The notes: generated from the sequence alone by a model not told the origin. A stretch of DNA of 36,267 bases from Acidimicrobiales bacterium (GCA_019241495.1 JAFAWZ010000292.1:1-36267); one strand, 5' to 3'; counted from the first letter of the stretch, positions 15,826 through 24,398 are shown. Translations and numbers: made by a program.

Positions 15826-17184
15826 TCAGCCGGTGATGTGCCGGGGTGCGAACAACACCCCGGGGTTCAAGGACCCGGCCGGGTCGAGGGCCTGCTTGAC
15901 AGCGCGCATGACAGCGAGCTCGGACGGCGAGCGGGACAGGTTCAGCCAACCCGCCTTGGCCCGGCCGATGCCGTGCTCCGCGCTGATCGATCCGCCCATC
16001 GACGCGACCAGCCGGAGCACCGCCTCGTCCACCGCCTCGTCTTCGGGCGGCGGCCCGACCACGTTCACGTGGAGGTTTCCATCGCCCACGTGCCCGAACA
16101 ACACCAGCCTGGATCCGCTGGCAGTGGCGCTGACAACCGAGCGCACCGCGGTCTCGAACTCCGCCAGGCGGGCCTGCGGGAGGGTCACGTCCAGCTTGTG
16201 GGGGATCCCGAGGGCGGAGACTGCCTCGGTGTGGCGCTCGCGGTAGGCCCAGAGCCGCTCGATCCCGGCCCGGTCCGCGGCGACCGCGGAGCCGTCGTCG
16301 GAGACGTCGAGCCCGGCCAGGGCCTCGTAGAGGGGTCCGGAGGGATCGGTCAACCCGGCGCACTCCAACAACAGGTACACCGCCCACGGTCGCCCGAACG
16401 GCGCGGCCAGGCCGGCGTGCTCGAGAACGACCTCGAGCCCGTCGTGGTAAAAGATCTCCGCCGCCTGCAGCCCTTCCACCCGCCTGCGCACCGAGTCGAC
16501 CACCGCCACCGCAGCGGCCGTATCGGGCAGGCCGAGGAGGGCCACCACCCGCTCCGGGTGGGCGGGAACCAGCCGCAGCCGGGCCGCGGTGATCACGGCC
16601 AGAGTGCCCTCAGAGCCGACGAGCAGCTGGGACAGGTCGTAGCCCGTGTTGTCCTTCACCAGCCCACTCAGGCGCGATACCACCAGACCGTCACCGAGCA
16701 CTGCTTCCAGCCCGACGATCTGAGCCCGCATGGGCCCGTAGCGCATCACGTGCAGACCGCCCGCGTTGGTGGCGATCATCCCCCCGACGGTGGCGCTGTC
16801 TCGGGCGGCCAGGTCCACCGGGAACGACAGCCCCGCCTCGCCGGCCGCACCCTGAAGGCGGGCCAGCGTCACCCCCGCCCCGACGGTGATCTGGCTGGCG
16901 GCCAGGTCCACGGATCCGAGGTGGTCGAGCCGGACCGTGCTGAGCAGGACCGGCGCAGTGCCGTCGGTCGCTGCGGGGGGGACGCCCCCGCCGACCAGGC
17001 CGGTGTTGCCTCCTTGCACCACTACCGGCGTCTCGCGAGCCGTACAGGCTCCGAGCACCGAGGCCACCTCGCGAGTCGACGCGGGGCGCACCACCATCGA
17101 GCACGGCCCACCGAAGCGGCGGGTCCAGTCCGACTCGAAAGGGGCCCTGAGGTCGGCATCGGTCAAAACGTGGGCCGGGCCCAC
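15826..17184 (-). CDS. FAD-linked oxidase, D-2-hydroxyacid dehydrogenase (GlcD / D2HGDH-like)
   Basis: A 452-residue flavoprotein that oxidises a D-2-hydroxyacid such as glycolate, D-lactate or D-2-hydroxyglutarate. The N-terminal PCMH FAD-binding domain shows VVVQGGNTGLVGGG, DLAARDSATVGGMIATNAGG and KDNTGYDLSQLLVGSEGTLAVIT; the C-terminal domain shows HKLDVTLP, FGHVGDGNLHVNV and SAEHGIGRAK. No Fe-S subunit gene is adjacent. The frame is open for 17 codons upstream of GTG 17184 and reads like a family N-terminus (SGLSQELADI), but has no ATG, GTG or TTG there. The stop codon lies in the flank of the MITE-like element. Confidence 0.9.
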   Translation of the reverse strand: MGPAHVLTDADLRAPFESDWTRRFGGPCSMVVRPASTREVASVLGACTARETPVVVQGGNTGLVGGGVPPAATDGTAPVLLSTVRLDHLGSVDLAASQITVGAGVTLARLQGAAGEAGLSFPVDLAARDSATVGGMIATNAGGLHVMRYGPMRAQIVGLEAVLGDGLVVSRLSGLVKDNTGYDLSQLLVGSEGTLAVITAARLRLVPAHPERVVALLGLPDTAAAVAVVDSVRRRVEGLQAAEIFYHDGLEVVLEHAGLAAPFGRPWAVYLLLECAGLTDPSGPLYEALAGLDVSDDGSAVAADRAGIERLWAYRERHTEAVSALGIPHKLDVTLPQARLAEFETAVRSVVSATASGSRLVLFGHVGDGNLHVNVVGPPPEDEAVDEAVLRLVASMGGSISAEHGIGRAKAGWLNLSRSPSELAVMRAVKQALDPAGSLNPGVLFAPRHITG

Positions 17185-17226
17185 GATGTCGGCCAGCTCT
17201 TGAGACAGCCCGGAGGTAGAGATGGT

Positions 17227-17232
17227 TAAGTT
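17227..17232 (+). promoter_or_regulatory. -10 box TAAGTT for second crotonase gene
   Basis: TANNNT hexamer seven bases before ATG 17240; leaderless start likely. Divergent from the FAD-linked oxidase gene. Confidence 0.5.
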
Positions 17233-17239
17233 CTAGCCA

Positions 17240-18079
17240 ATGGAGCGGCCCGAAGAACCCGCGTCGTCGCCCGGACGGGTATCGGTCACGGTCTCCGGAG
17301 GGGTCGCAGACGTCCGGTTGAACCGCCCCGACAAGATCAACGCGTTGGACCGGCCCATGTTCACCGCCCTCGTCGAAGCCGCTTCCAGCCTGGCCGCCGA
17401 TCCGGCCGTGCGGGCCGTGGTCCTCTCCGGCGAGGGCCGCGGGTTCTGTGCCGGGCTGGACTTCGCCTCCTTCGCGTCGATGGCCGGCTCCGAGCCCCGG
17501 TCGACGGAGGGGCTGGCCGATCGCCCGCCGGGGCGGATCGCCAACCTGGCCCAGCAGGCCGCCCACGGCTGGGCCGAGCTGCCCGTGCCGGTGATCGCCG
17601 CCGTGCACGGCGTAGCCCTGGGCGGGGGTCTGCAGATCGCCCTGGCCGCCGACTTGAGGATCGTTGCTCCCGACGCCCAATTGTCGATCCTCGAGATCCG
17701 TTGGGGGCTGGTGCCGGACATGACTGGGACTCATGTCCTGCCCCGACTGGTCCCCCTCGACGTGGCCAAGGAGCTGGTCTGGACGGGGCGCATGGTCTCG
17801 GGAGACGAGTCGGTCCGCCTCGGGTTGGCGACCCGGGTGTCGGAGGATCCCCGGCGAGAAGCCCTGGAGCTGGCCGCCCAGATCGCAGCCAAGAACCCCG
17901 ACGCCATCCGGGCCGGAAAGAGGCTGCTCGACCAGTCCGGTCTGGTCAGCAGGGCCCAACAGTTCCTCGACGAATCGGCCGAGATGGGCGCCCTGATCGG
18001 CAGCCCGAACCAGGCCGAGGCGGTCAGGGCCTATTTCGACCGGCGCGAACCGGTATTCACCGATCCGCGCCTAGTCTGA
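17240..18079 (+). CDS. Enoyl-CoA hydratase/isomerase family protein (crotonase)
   Basis: A 279-residue crotonase. LNRPDKINALD and GRGFCAGLDF form the first oxyanion segment; AVHGVALGGGLQIALAAD the second. EIRWGLVPDMTGTHVLPRLV carries one acidic residue in the first catalytic helix and an aspartate further on, a pattern closer to dienoyl-CoA isomerase-like crotonases than to classical hydratases. The C-terminus YFDRREPVFTDP is family-typical. It starts a plus-strand group with a 98-residue unknown (4-base gap) and a dienelactone hydrolase. Confidence 0.9.
   Translation: MERPEEPASSPGRVSVTVSGGVADVRLNRPDKINALDRPMFTALVEAASSLAADPAVRAVVLSGEGRGFCAGLDFASFASMAGSEPRSTEGLADRPPGRIANLAQQAAHGWAELPVPVIAAVHGVALGGGLQIALAADLRIVAPDAQLSILEIRWGLVPDMTGTHVLPRLVPLDVAKELVWTGRMVSGDESVRLGLATRVSEDPRREALELAAQIAAKNPDAIRAGKRLLDQSGLVSRAQQFLDESAEMGALIGSPNQAEAVRAYFDRREPVFTDPRLV
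18072..18077 (+). promoter_or_regulatory. -10 box TAGTCT for 98-aa gene
   Basis: TANNNT hexamer six bases before GTG 18084, inside the end of the crotonase gene; suggests an additional internal leaderless promoter. Confidence 0.45.
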
Positions 18080-18083
18080 GACC

Positions 18084-18380
18084 GTGACTGAAGCGACCGA
18101 GGCCGACCCAGTGACGAGCGATCTAGTGATGGGCGACGACCCTGAGACCAGCGAGCGCACCGACGCCGCAGTAGCCGCTTTCCGCCGCCAGCTCGAAGGC
18201 CAGGTCTCTGTGCCCGCCTCCGTCGTCCAGGACGGGTTGCTCGACCTGTGGGGCATCCTCCCAGAAGGAGACACCCGGACCGTTGTGGAGCGCTGGCTGA
18301 CCGAGACCCTCGGCCGCAACCTGTACTCGGTGACCGACGTGGACTCCCGTCTGGACGCCGTGCTGTCCGGCCAGGGCTGA
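18084..18380 (+). CDS. Uncharacterised 98-aa acidic protein
   Basis: No family recognised. The first 25 residues are acidic and disorder-prone; the rest (AAVAAFRRQLEGQVSVPASVVQDGLLDLWG, then TVVERWLTETL) looks helical, with a short amphipathic C-terminus. No cysteines and no membrane segment. Codon use is like its neighbours. It begins 4 bases after the crotonase stop, so it is probably co-transcribed, but it also has its own -10 box. A role linked to acyl-CoA metabolism would be a guess. Confidence 0.7.
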   Translation: MTEATEADPVTSDLVMGDDPETSERTDAAVAAFRRQLEGQVSVPASVVQDGLLDLWGILPEGDTRTVVERWLTETLGRNLYSVTDVDSRLDAVLSGQG

Positions 18381-18460
18381 GCTACCAAGGCTCTCCGGCC
18401 CTTTCCGGGCCCAGGCGTTCGCAGTACGTTGGCCGCGTCCAGACGCACACGGGAGGACTG

Positions 18461-19162
18461 ATGGTCGACACCGAGAACGCCCGCCAGAACGTGACGTTCC
18501 CCAGCAACGGAGGCGAGGCTCACGGCTACCTGGCCCTACCCGGATCGGGCCATGGTCCCGGGCTGATCGTCATCCAGGAATGGTGGGGGCTCACCTCCCA
18601 CATCGCCAACCTGGTCGACCGCTTCGCGGCCGAGGGCTTCGTCGCACTGGCTCCGGACCTCTACGGCGGCGCAACCACCCACGACGCGGCCGAGGCGGGC
18701 CGGCTGATGGAGGCCCTGCCCGTGGAGGGAGCGGCGCGCGATCTGGCCGGCGCGGTGGACTACCTGCTGTCGCGCGACGAGGTGCAGGGCGATCAGGTGG
18801 GTGTCGTCGGCTTCTGCATGGGAGGAGCCTTCGTGCTCAGCCTGGCGGCCAAGGAGGGGGGCAAGATCGGGGCGGCCGTCGCGTTCTACCCGGTCGGCGC
18901 CATGCCCGATGACTATGCCGGGCTGCAAGCCCCGGTCATGGCCCACTTCGGTGAGAAGGACGATTTCATCCCGCTCGCCAATGCCCAGGATCTCGTGGAC
19001 CAGGTCAAAGCGGGGACCGGCCAGGAGCCGATCATCCACACCTATCCCGCCGGCCACGCCTTCGTGAACGACGAGAACCTCCTCGGCACCCACGATCCCG
19101 ACCAGGCCAAGCTGGCGTGGGACCGGACTGTCGCCTTCCTCGAGGAGAACCTCGGCTCCTAG
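18461..19162 (+). CDS. Dienelactone hydrolase family protein
   Basis: A 233-residue alpha/beta hydrolase. The family triad is visible: nucleophile Cys in VGFCMGGA, Asp in FGEKDDFIP and His in YPAGHAFVND; the conserved glutamate is in VIQEWWGL. In classical dienelactone hydrolases this opens dienelactones of the chlorocatechol pathway, but most members have unknown substrates. ATG 18461 follows a good GGGAGGA ribosome binding site, and a possible -10 TACGTT is at 18424-18429. The stop TAG overlaps the stop of the convergent ABC ATPase within the tetranucleotide CTAG. Confidence 0.9.
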   Translation: MVDTENARQNVTFPSNGGEAHGYLALPGSGHGPGLIVIQEWWGLTSHIANLVDRFAAEGFVALAPDLYGGATTHDAAEAGRLMEALPVEGAARDLAGAVDYLLSRDEVQGDQVGVVGFCMGGAFVLSLAAKEGGKIGAAVAFYPVGAMPDDYAGLQAPVMAHFGEKDDFIPLANAQDLVDQVKAGTGQEPIIHTYPAGHAFVNDENLLGTHDPDQAKLAWDRTVAFLEENLGS

Positions 19163-19950
19163 ACGGAGCGGGCCCGGCAAACCCAGCGGCCGTCCGAGCT
19201 TTCCAGTAAAAGGGGCAGGCCGAAGGTGGCCGACAGGGCGCCTGCCTCGAGTACCTCTGGCAGCGGCCCGGAAGCCACCACCCGGCCCGCCCTCAACAAC
19301 AGCACGTGGGTGAACCCGGCGGGGATCTCCTCGAGGTGATGGGTGATCATCACCGTGGCCGGATGATCGGGCTGGGCCGCCATCCGTCCCAGCGCGGCAA
19401 CCAGCCGTTCCCGGCCGCCCACGTCGAGGCCGGCGGCCGGCTCGTCCAGGAGGAGCAGCTGAGGGTCGCTCATCATGGCCCGGGCGAGAAGCACGTGCTG
19501 GCGCTCCCCGTCGGACAGGAACCCGAACGGTCGGTCGGCGATGGCCCCGAACCCGGCCTCGATGAGGAGGGTACGAGCCTTCTCGTACTCGGCTTGGGTG
19601 TACTCCTGCCACCACGGCTCGAGCGCGCCGTGGCGCCCCGACACCACCACGTCGGTGGCGGTGATCCGCGGTATGAGCAACTTGGCTATGGCGGTCGACA
19701 CCAGGCCGATTCGCTGCCGCAGGCGCCGCACGTCGACCCGGCCCAGCCGATGGCCCAGTATCTCGACGCTGCCCCGAGTGGGGTGAAGATAGCCCGACGC
19801 CAACTCGAACAACGTGGTCTTCCCCGATCCGTTCGGCCCGAGCACGATCCACCGCTCGCCCGGCCCTACCTCCCAGTCGACGGATCGCAGCACGACGACC
19901 CCGGGCCGGTCCAGGTCGACCGAAGTCAGGCGAAGAGGAGGTTTGCGCAT
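19159..19950 (-). CDS. ABC transporter ATP-binding protein, YlmA-like
   Basis: A 263-residue single ABC ATPase: Walker A GPNGSGKTT (residues 38-46), signature LSDGERQ (145-151), Walker B LLLLDEP (165-171) and H-loop ITHHLEE. The spacing and the VDWEVGPGERWIVLGPNG start resemble B. subtilis YlmA. No permease or binding protein lies nearby, so it is an orphan ATPase whose partner is elsewhere or absent. The ATG start is set where homology begins. It is divergent from argS with only 36 bases between the start codons. Confidence 0.88.
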   Translation of the reverse strand: MRKPPLRLTSVDLDRPGVVVLRSVDWEVGPGERWIVLGPNGSGKTTLFELASGYLHPTRGSVEILGHRLGRVDVRRLRQRIGLVSTAIAKLLIPRITATDVVVSGRHGALEPWWQEYTQAEYEKARTLLIEAGFGAIADRPFGFLSDGERQHVLLARAMMSDPQLLLLDEPAAGLDVGGRERLVAALGRMAAQPDHPATVMITHHLEEIPAGFTHVLLLRAGRVVASGPLPEVLEAGALSATFGLPLLLESSDGRWVCRARSV

Positions 19951-19986
19951 GTGCTCGTGAAACCGTAGCGGCGCGACGATGGGAGG

Positions 19987-21726
19987 ATGGCCGGAACAGC
20001 TGACCTCTTGACGGCGCGCCTGCAGGCGGCCTTCGACGCCATGGAGCCGGGCGCCGACCCTGTGGTGCGGCCCTCGTCGCGACCCGGTGTCGACTTCCAG
20101 GCCAACGGGGCCATGGCGCTGGCCAAGCGGCTGGGACGCCCGCCGGCCGAGATCGCTGCCCAGGTCCTGGCTTCGGCCGACCTCGAAGGCCTGTGCCGCC
20201 AAGCCGAGATCGCGCCCCAGGGCTTCATCAACTTCACCGTGGACGAGACCTTCCTCGTGGCCCGAATCCAGGCTCAGGGGGCGGACCCCAGACTCGGAGT
20301 CCGCCCCGCGGAGACGGCGCTCGAGGTCGTGGTCGACTACTCGCATCCCAACGTGGCCAAAGAGATGCACGTCGGTCACCTGCGCACGACGGTCATCGGC
20401 GACGCCGTCTGCCGGCTGTTGGGGCTGGTCGGGCACCGGGTCATACGGGAGAACCACATCGGCGACTGGGGCACCCCCTTCGGGATGCTCATCGAGCATC
20501 TCGTCGACCTGGGAGAGGAGGAGGCCGCCCATGAGCTGTCGGTGGGGGACCTCGACACCTTCTACCGCCAGGCCCGGGCCCAGTTCGACGCGTCCGCCGA
20601 GTTCCGGGAGCGCAGCCGGCTTCGCGTGGTCCTGCTCCAATCCGAGGACCCTGAGACCACCCGCCTGTGGCGGATCCTGGTCGATCAGAGCGTCGCCTAC
20701 TTCCAAGAGGTGTACGACAAGCTCGGGGTCCTGCTGACACCCGACGACATCGTGGGGGAGAGCTTCTACAACGCCCTCCTCCCCGTCGTCGTCGAGGAGC
20801 TGGCCGGCAAGGGGCTGCTGGTCGACAGCGACGGAGCCCGGTGCGTGTTCCCGCCGGGCTGGGCCAACCGCGACGGCACACCGTTGCCGCTGATAGTGCA
20901 GAAGTCCGACTCGGGCTTCGGGTACGCGGCGACCGACCTGGCCGCGCTGCGCGACCGATTCGGCCGCCTGGGCGCCGATCTGGTGCTGTACGTCGTCGGG
21001 GCGCCACAGGCCCAACACCTCGCCATGTGCTTCGAGGTGGCCCACATGGCCGGCTGGCTGCCTAACCGGGATCAGGCCGTCCATGTCCCGTTCGGCAACA
21101 TGCTCGGGGCCGACCGCAAGATGTTCAAGACCCGCTCCGGGGCCTCCATCAAACTCGTGGACCTGATCGACGAGGCGGTGAGCCGGGCCACCGCCGCGGT
21201 GTCAGAGAAGAACCCCGATCTTCCCGCCGGGGAGCGGGACGAGGTGGCCCGCATGGTGGGCGTGGGCGCCCTGAAGTACGCCGATCTGTCGACCGACCGC
21301 GTCCGCGACTACGTGTTCGACTGGGACCGCATGCTCAGCTTCGACGGGAACACCGCCCCGTACCTGCAATACGCCCGGGTCAGGTGCCTGTCGATCTTCC
21401 GGCGGGGGGAGATCGACCCTGAGCCCTACCTGAAGGGCACCATCCCAGTCGGCCTCGACCATCCCGCCGAGCGGGCGCTGGCTCTCGGACTGCTCGAGTT
21501 TCCCGCCGCGGTGGAGGCCACCTTGGAGACCTGGAGCCCGCACAAGCTGTGCGCTTACCTGTTCGAGGTGGCCGGGCTCTTCACTACGTTCTTCGAGAAC
21601 TGCCCGGTGCTCAAAGCTCCAGGTCCCGACGCCCGCGACAGCCGGCTGGTGCTTTGCGCCCTCAGCGCGGCGGTGCTTGGCGCCGGGTTGCAGGCGCTCG
21701 GCATCGAGACGCCCGAGCGGATGTGA
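19987..21726 (+). CDS. argS: Arginyl-tRNA synthetase
   Basis: A complete 579-residue class I synthetase that charges tRNA-Arg. The N-terminal additional domain (to ~residue 105) is followed by DYSHPNVAKEMHVGHLRTT with the HIGH motif as HVGH (residues 128-131), NHIGDWGTPFGMLI, and SGFGYAATDLAAL. The KMSKS position is replaced by the Arg-specific FKTRSG, as usual for this enzyme. The anticodon-binding DALR domain closes the protein (YLQYARVR, LCAYLFEVAGLFTTFFENCPVL). A GGGAGG sequence lies immediately before the ATG. Single gene, flanked by a divergent ABC ATPase and a convergent alpha-mannosidase. Confidence 0.96.
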   Translation: MAGTADLLTARLQAAFDAMEPGADPVVRPSSRPGVDFQANGAMALAKRLGRPPAEIAAQVLASADLEGLCRQAEIAPQGFINFTVDETFLVARIQAQGADPRLGVRPAETALEVVVDYSHPNVAKEMHVGHLRTTVIGDAVCRLLGLVGHRVIRENHIGDWGTPFGMLIEHLVDLGEEEAAHELSVGDLDTFYRQARAQFDASAEFRERSRLRVVLLQSEDPETTRLWRILVDQSVAYFQEVYDKLGVLLTPDDIVGESFYNALLPVVVEELAGKGLLVDSDGARCVFPPGWANRDGTPLPLIVQKSDSGFGYAATDLAALRDRFGRLGADLVLYVVGAPQAQHLAMCFEVAHMAGWLPNRDQAVHVPFGNMLGADRKMFKTRSGASIKLVDLIDEAVSRATAAVSEKNPDLPAGERDEVARMVGVGALKYADLSTDRVRDYVFDWDRMLSFDGNTAPYLQYARVRCLSIFRRGEIDPEPYLKGTIPVGLDHPAERALALGLLEFPAAVEATLETWSPHKLCAYLFEVAGLFTTFFENCPVLKAPGPDARDSRLVLCALSAAVLGAGLQALGIETPERM

Positions 21727-21741
21727 TCGCCCAGTCCAGCT

Positions 21742-24390
21742 TCAGTCGAGCCCCTCCCCGTCGAGGCGGGCGGTGGCGATGGCCCAAGGCCCGAGAGGGA
21801 ATTCGCCTTCCCACCGCTGCTGCGGATCGCCTGCCAGGTTGACCAGCCAGCCGGATCGGTTCGGCACCTTCACGGTGACGGGAGCTCCGGTCGGGTTGAA
21901 CACCCGCACCTCGATGGCACCCTCCTGCCGGTAGAGGGCCGAGACCTGGGCACCCTCCAGGCGGAGGCGCTGCCCTTTGTCCGGAAGCAGGCCGGCTCCC
22001 ACCGCTCGGGTCGTGACGAGCGGCGTCCACGTCTCTTCCGCCAGGGCCCACGGGTCGTCACACCGCCGGGCCACGGCATAGCGGAAGACGTGGGGGCCGG
22101 GCATCTGCCCATCTCGCACCGGCACCGGGGGACCGGCGATCACCGGACGGTAGGGCGGAGCGGGCCGGGCGATGACACCGGTGGCCCGCAATAGGGTAAG
22201 GGCGAGGACCCGACCGGATTCGACCAGCTCGTACTCGAGGAGACCCTGGTGTGTGATGGTTGTGTCAGCAGCGGTGACGAATCGTCGGGAGGGGAAGGCG
22301 GGCAGCGGATGTTCATGGGGGCCCCCTTCTGCCTCGCGCCCCCGGATCACGGTCGTGAAGGCGCACTCCGCCTCGGTGCGGTCGGCCGGCCGGGCGAGGG
22401 GGAAGCACACCCGGACCCGGTGGTCGCGGCTGTGGTTCTCGAAGCTGGTCGTGATCCTCACGGCCCGCTCCCCGGCCCGCACCTCGAGATCCGAGATGAC
22501 CTCCGTCTCGACGTGGCCGAACGGCGCCCCGTTTTCGAGGCGTTGCATCCAGCGGTATCGCCGGCAGACCCGCAGCACGCCTCGCAACGGCCCCGCCTCG
22601 ATGATCTCGGTCGACACGTGGATCGGCTCGGTCACCTTGGGGGCGCCTGCTGAGGGCGAGAAGTTGTAGCTGTCACCGCAGTCCGGCTCGTCGACGATCA
22701 GGTTCTGCCCCGGGGTGCCGTCTAGGGCGAAGGTGCCGGTGCGGGGGTCCATCTGGAGCGAGACAAGCCCGTTGTCCATGTGCCCCTGACCCACGCTGAC
22801 GGGTGCCAAAGGAGGGCCTGTGGGCGAGCCGTCCCAGACGGCCCAGCCCCAACCCGGCACCTCTACGGACGCGACCACCCTCTGCCAGGCGGATTGACGG
22901 ACCCGGACTACCAGGCGTTGATCCCCGGCCGCGCCGGCCACGGCCCACGCCTCGGCCATGACCGCCGCCATGCCCGGTTCGGCCGGCCGGGTCGGGTCGC
23001 GGTAGATGGTCAGCTCGGTGAGGCCGTCATGGTGACGGACCTGGGCGGCCCGGCCCGGGGCGGAGGAGCCGAGCACCCCGTCGGCGGCCAGCCGGGCGAG
23101 TATGACGGCGAGATCCCTTCCCCAGCCTCGCCGCTCCACGACCACGGCTCCGGCGTTGGAGACCTGCTGGGTCCCATCAGGGGCCTCGGTCCCGGGCAGG
23201 TCGATCTCCACCAGGCCCCGGCGCTCCCGCCGCGTCGGGTTGACGACCATGGGGCCCGATGCGCGCGTTGCCATAGAGGCCACTGCGACTGCGTGTTCCA
23301 CCGTGGCGGTCGCCGCGGCGTTTGCCGTGTCGTAGCGCGACGCGACCGCCCGCCCCACCTCGTCGGCCGAGCATCCGCAGATCGAGTCGTGAGCCGAGTT
23401 CCGGATGACCTCCAGCCAGGCCCGGCCGAGCAGATCGCCGGGCCAGTCCTCAGGTGGGAGCCACAGCGTGGCGAGAGGTTCGGCCATCCGCTCGAGGGCC
23501 ACCTCCGTCGCCGCGGCCGCCTGCTTCAGGTCGACCCGGCTCGACAGGACCCCCATCAAGATGGGAGCCCGGGCCCCGCTCCGCAGCTCGCCTCTCCACT
23601 CGGGCAGCCCTTGGTCGGGGGCGTCGCGGAGGTAGCCGGCCAAGCTGGTCTGGCGGAACAGGTAAGGAGAACCGGGACGTTTGTTGGCCCGGCGGAGCAG
23701 GCCGGGGAGGGTGGTTTGCGGTCCTTGCTGGTCGCTGCCGTTCATCAGCAGGAGTGGCCAGCCCTCCGGCAGGTATTGCTCCAGTTCCCGCTCGTGGGCC
23801 GACACCCGGCGGACGAGAGACGCCTCGTCATCGGGCAGGAAGGCCCCGTTGGCGTAGCCCACCGGGAGGTACTCGGCCCGGACCGTGCTCCCGTCGGGAG
23901 CGCTCCACCAAAAGGCGGCGCGACCGACCTGGCCGGGGACTCCCCGCCACACGACCGCGTGATCGAGGCCGGCCTGGACGAGCAACTGGGGCATCTGGGC
24001 CACGTGGCCGAACATGTCAGGCAGGTAGCCGACCGCCGGCTCCGGCGCGCCCAGGCTCCCGGAGCGGGCCAAGCCGAGCTGGAGGTTCCGGACGATGGTC
24101 TCGCCCGAGACGCAGAACTCGTCCATGAGCACATACCACGGACCGATCCCCAGGCGTCCAGTGCGGACCAGCTCTTGCAAACGGGATGTCTGGTCCGGCC
24201 GGGCGCCGAGGTAGTCGTCGACGATCGCGGTCTGGCCGTCCAGATGGAAGTGGGAGTACTCCGGATCAGCGCCCATCACGTCGATCAGCCGGTCCATCAT
24301 CGCGGTCAGCCGAACCCGATACGACTCGAAGCTGGCGGACCATTCACGATCCCAGTGCGAGTGCGCGACGACGGCCACGTTGCGTGACAT
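21742..24390 (-). CDS. Glycoside hydrolase family 38 alpha-mannosidase (MngB-like)
   Basis: An 882-residue retaining, zinc-dependent alpha-mannosidase. The N-terminus VAVVAHSHWDREW carries zinc ligands His and Asp; FHLDGQTAIVDDYL, GIGPWYVLMDEFCVSGETIVRNL and VGYLPDMFGHVAQMPQLL (nucleophile Asp in PDMFGH) follow closely the layout of E. coli MngB (mannosylglycerate hydrolase). There is no signal peptide, so the enzyme is cytoplasmic. The beta-sandwich C-terminal part is complete. Whether it cleaves mannosylglycerate or an alpha-mannoside from glycan recycling is not decided. A TACCCT box lies eight bases before the ATG. Confidence 0.92.
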   Translation of the reverse strand: MSRNVAVVAHSHWDREWSASFESYRVRLTAMMDRLIDVMGADPEYSHFHLDGQTAIVDDYLGARPDQTSRLQELVRTGRLGIGPWYVLMDEFCVSGETIVRNLQLGLARSGSLGAPEPAVGYLPDMFGHVAQMPQLLVQAGLDHAVVWRGVPGQVGRAAFWWSAPDGSTVRAEYLPVGYANGAFLPDDEASLVRRVSAHERELEQYLPEGWPLLLMNGSDQQGPQTTLPGLLRRANKRPGSPYLFRQTSLAGYLRDAPDQGLPEWRGELRSGARAPILMGVLSSRVDLKQAAAATEVALERMAEPLATLWLPPEDWPGDLLGRAWLEVIRNSAHDSICGCSADEVGRAVASRYDTANAAATATVEHAVAVASMATRASGPMVVNPTRRERRGLVEIDLPGTEAPDGTQQVSNAGAVVVERRGWGRDLAVILARLAADGVLGSSAPGRAAQVRHHDGLTELTIYRDPTRPAEPGMAAVMAEAWAVAGAAGDQRLVVRVRQSAWQRVVASVEVPGWGWAVWDGSPTGPPLAPVSVGQGHMDNGLVSLQMDPRTGTFALDGTPGQNLIVDEPDCGDSYNFSPSAGAPKVTEPIHVSTEIIEAGPLRGVLRVCRRYRWMQRLENGAPFGHVETEVISDLEVRAGERAVRITTSFENHSRDHRVRVCFPLARPADRTEAECAFTTVIRGREAEGGPHEHPLPAFPSRRFVTAADTTITHQGLLEYELVESGRVLALTLLRATGVIARPAPPYRPVIAGPPVPVRDGQMPGPHVFRYAVARRCDDPWALAEETWTPLVTTRAVGAGLLPDKGQRLRLEGAQVSALYRQEGAIEVRVFNPTGAPVTVKVPNRSGWLVNLAGDPQQRWEGEFPLGPWAIATARLDGEGLD

Positions 24391-24398
24391 GTGGCCCC

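Noticed and set aside
19951..21084. Long minus-strand open frame extending the ABC ATPase upstream through argS
   Set aside because: It is the complement of argS coding sequence; ABC homology starts only at about 19950.
19159..21726. Possible complete ABC transporter operon
   Set aside because: The ATPase is alone; the divergent neighbour is argS and the convergent neighbour a hydrolase, with no membrane subunit.
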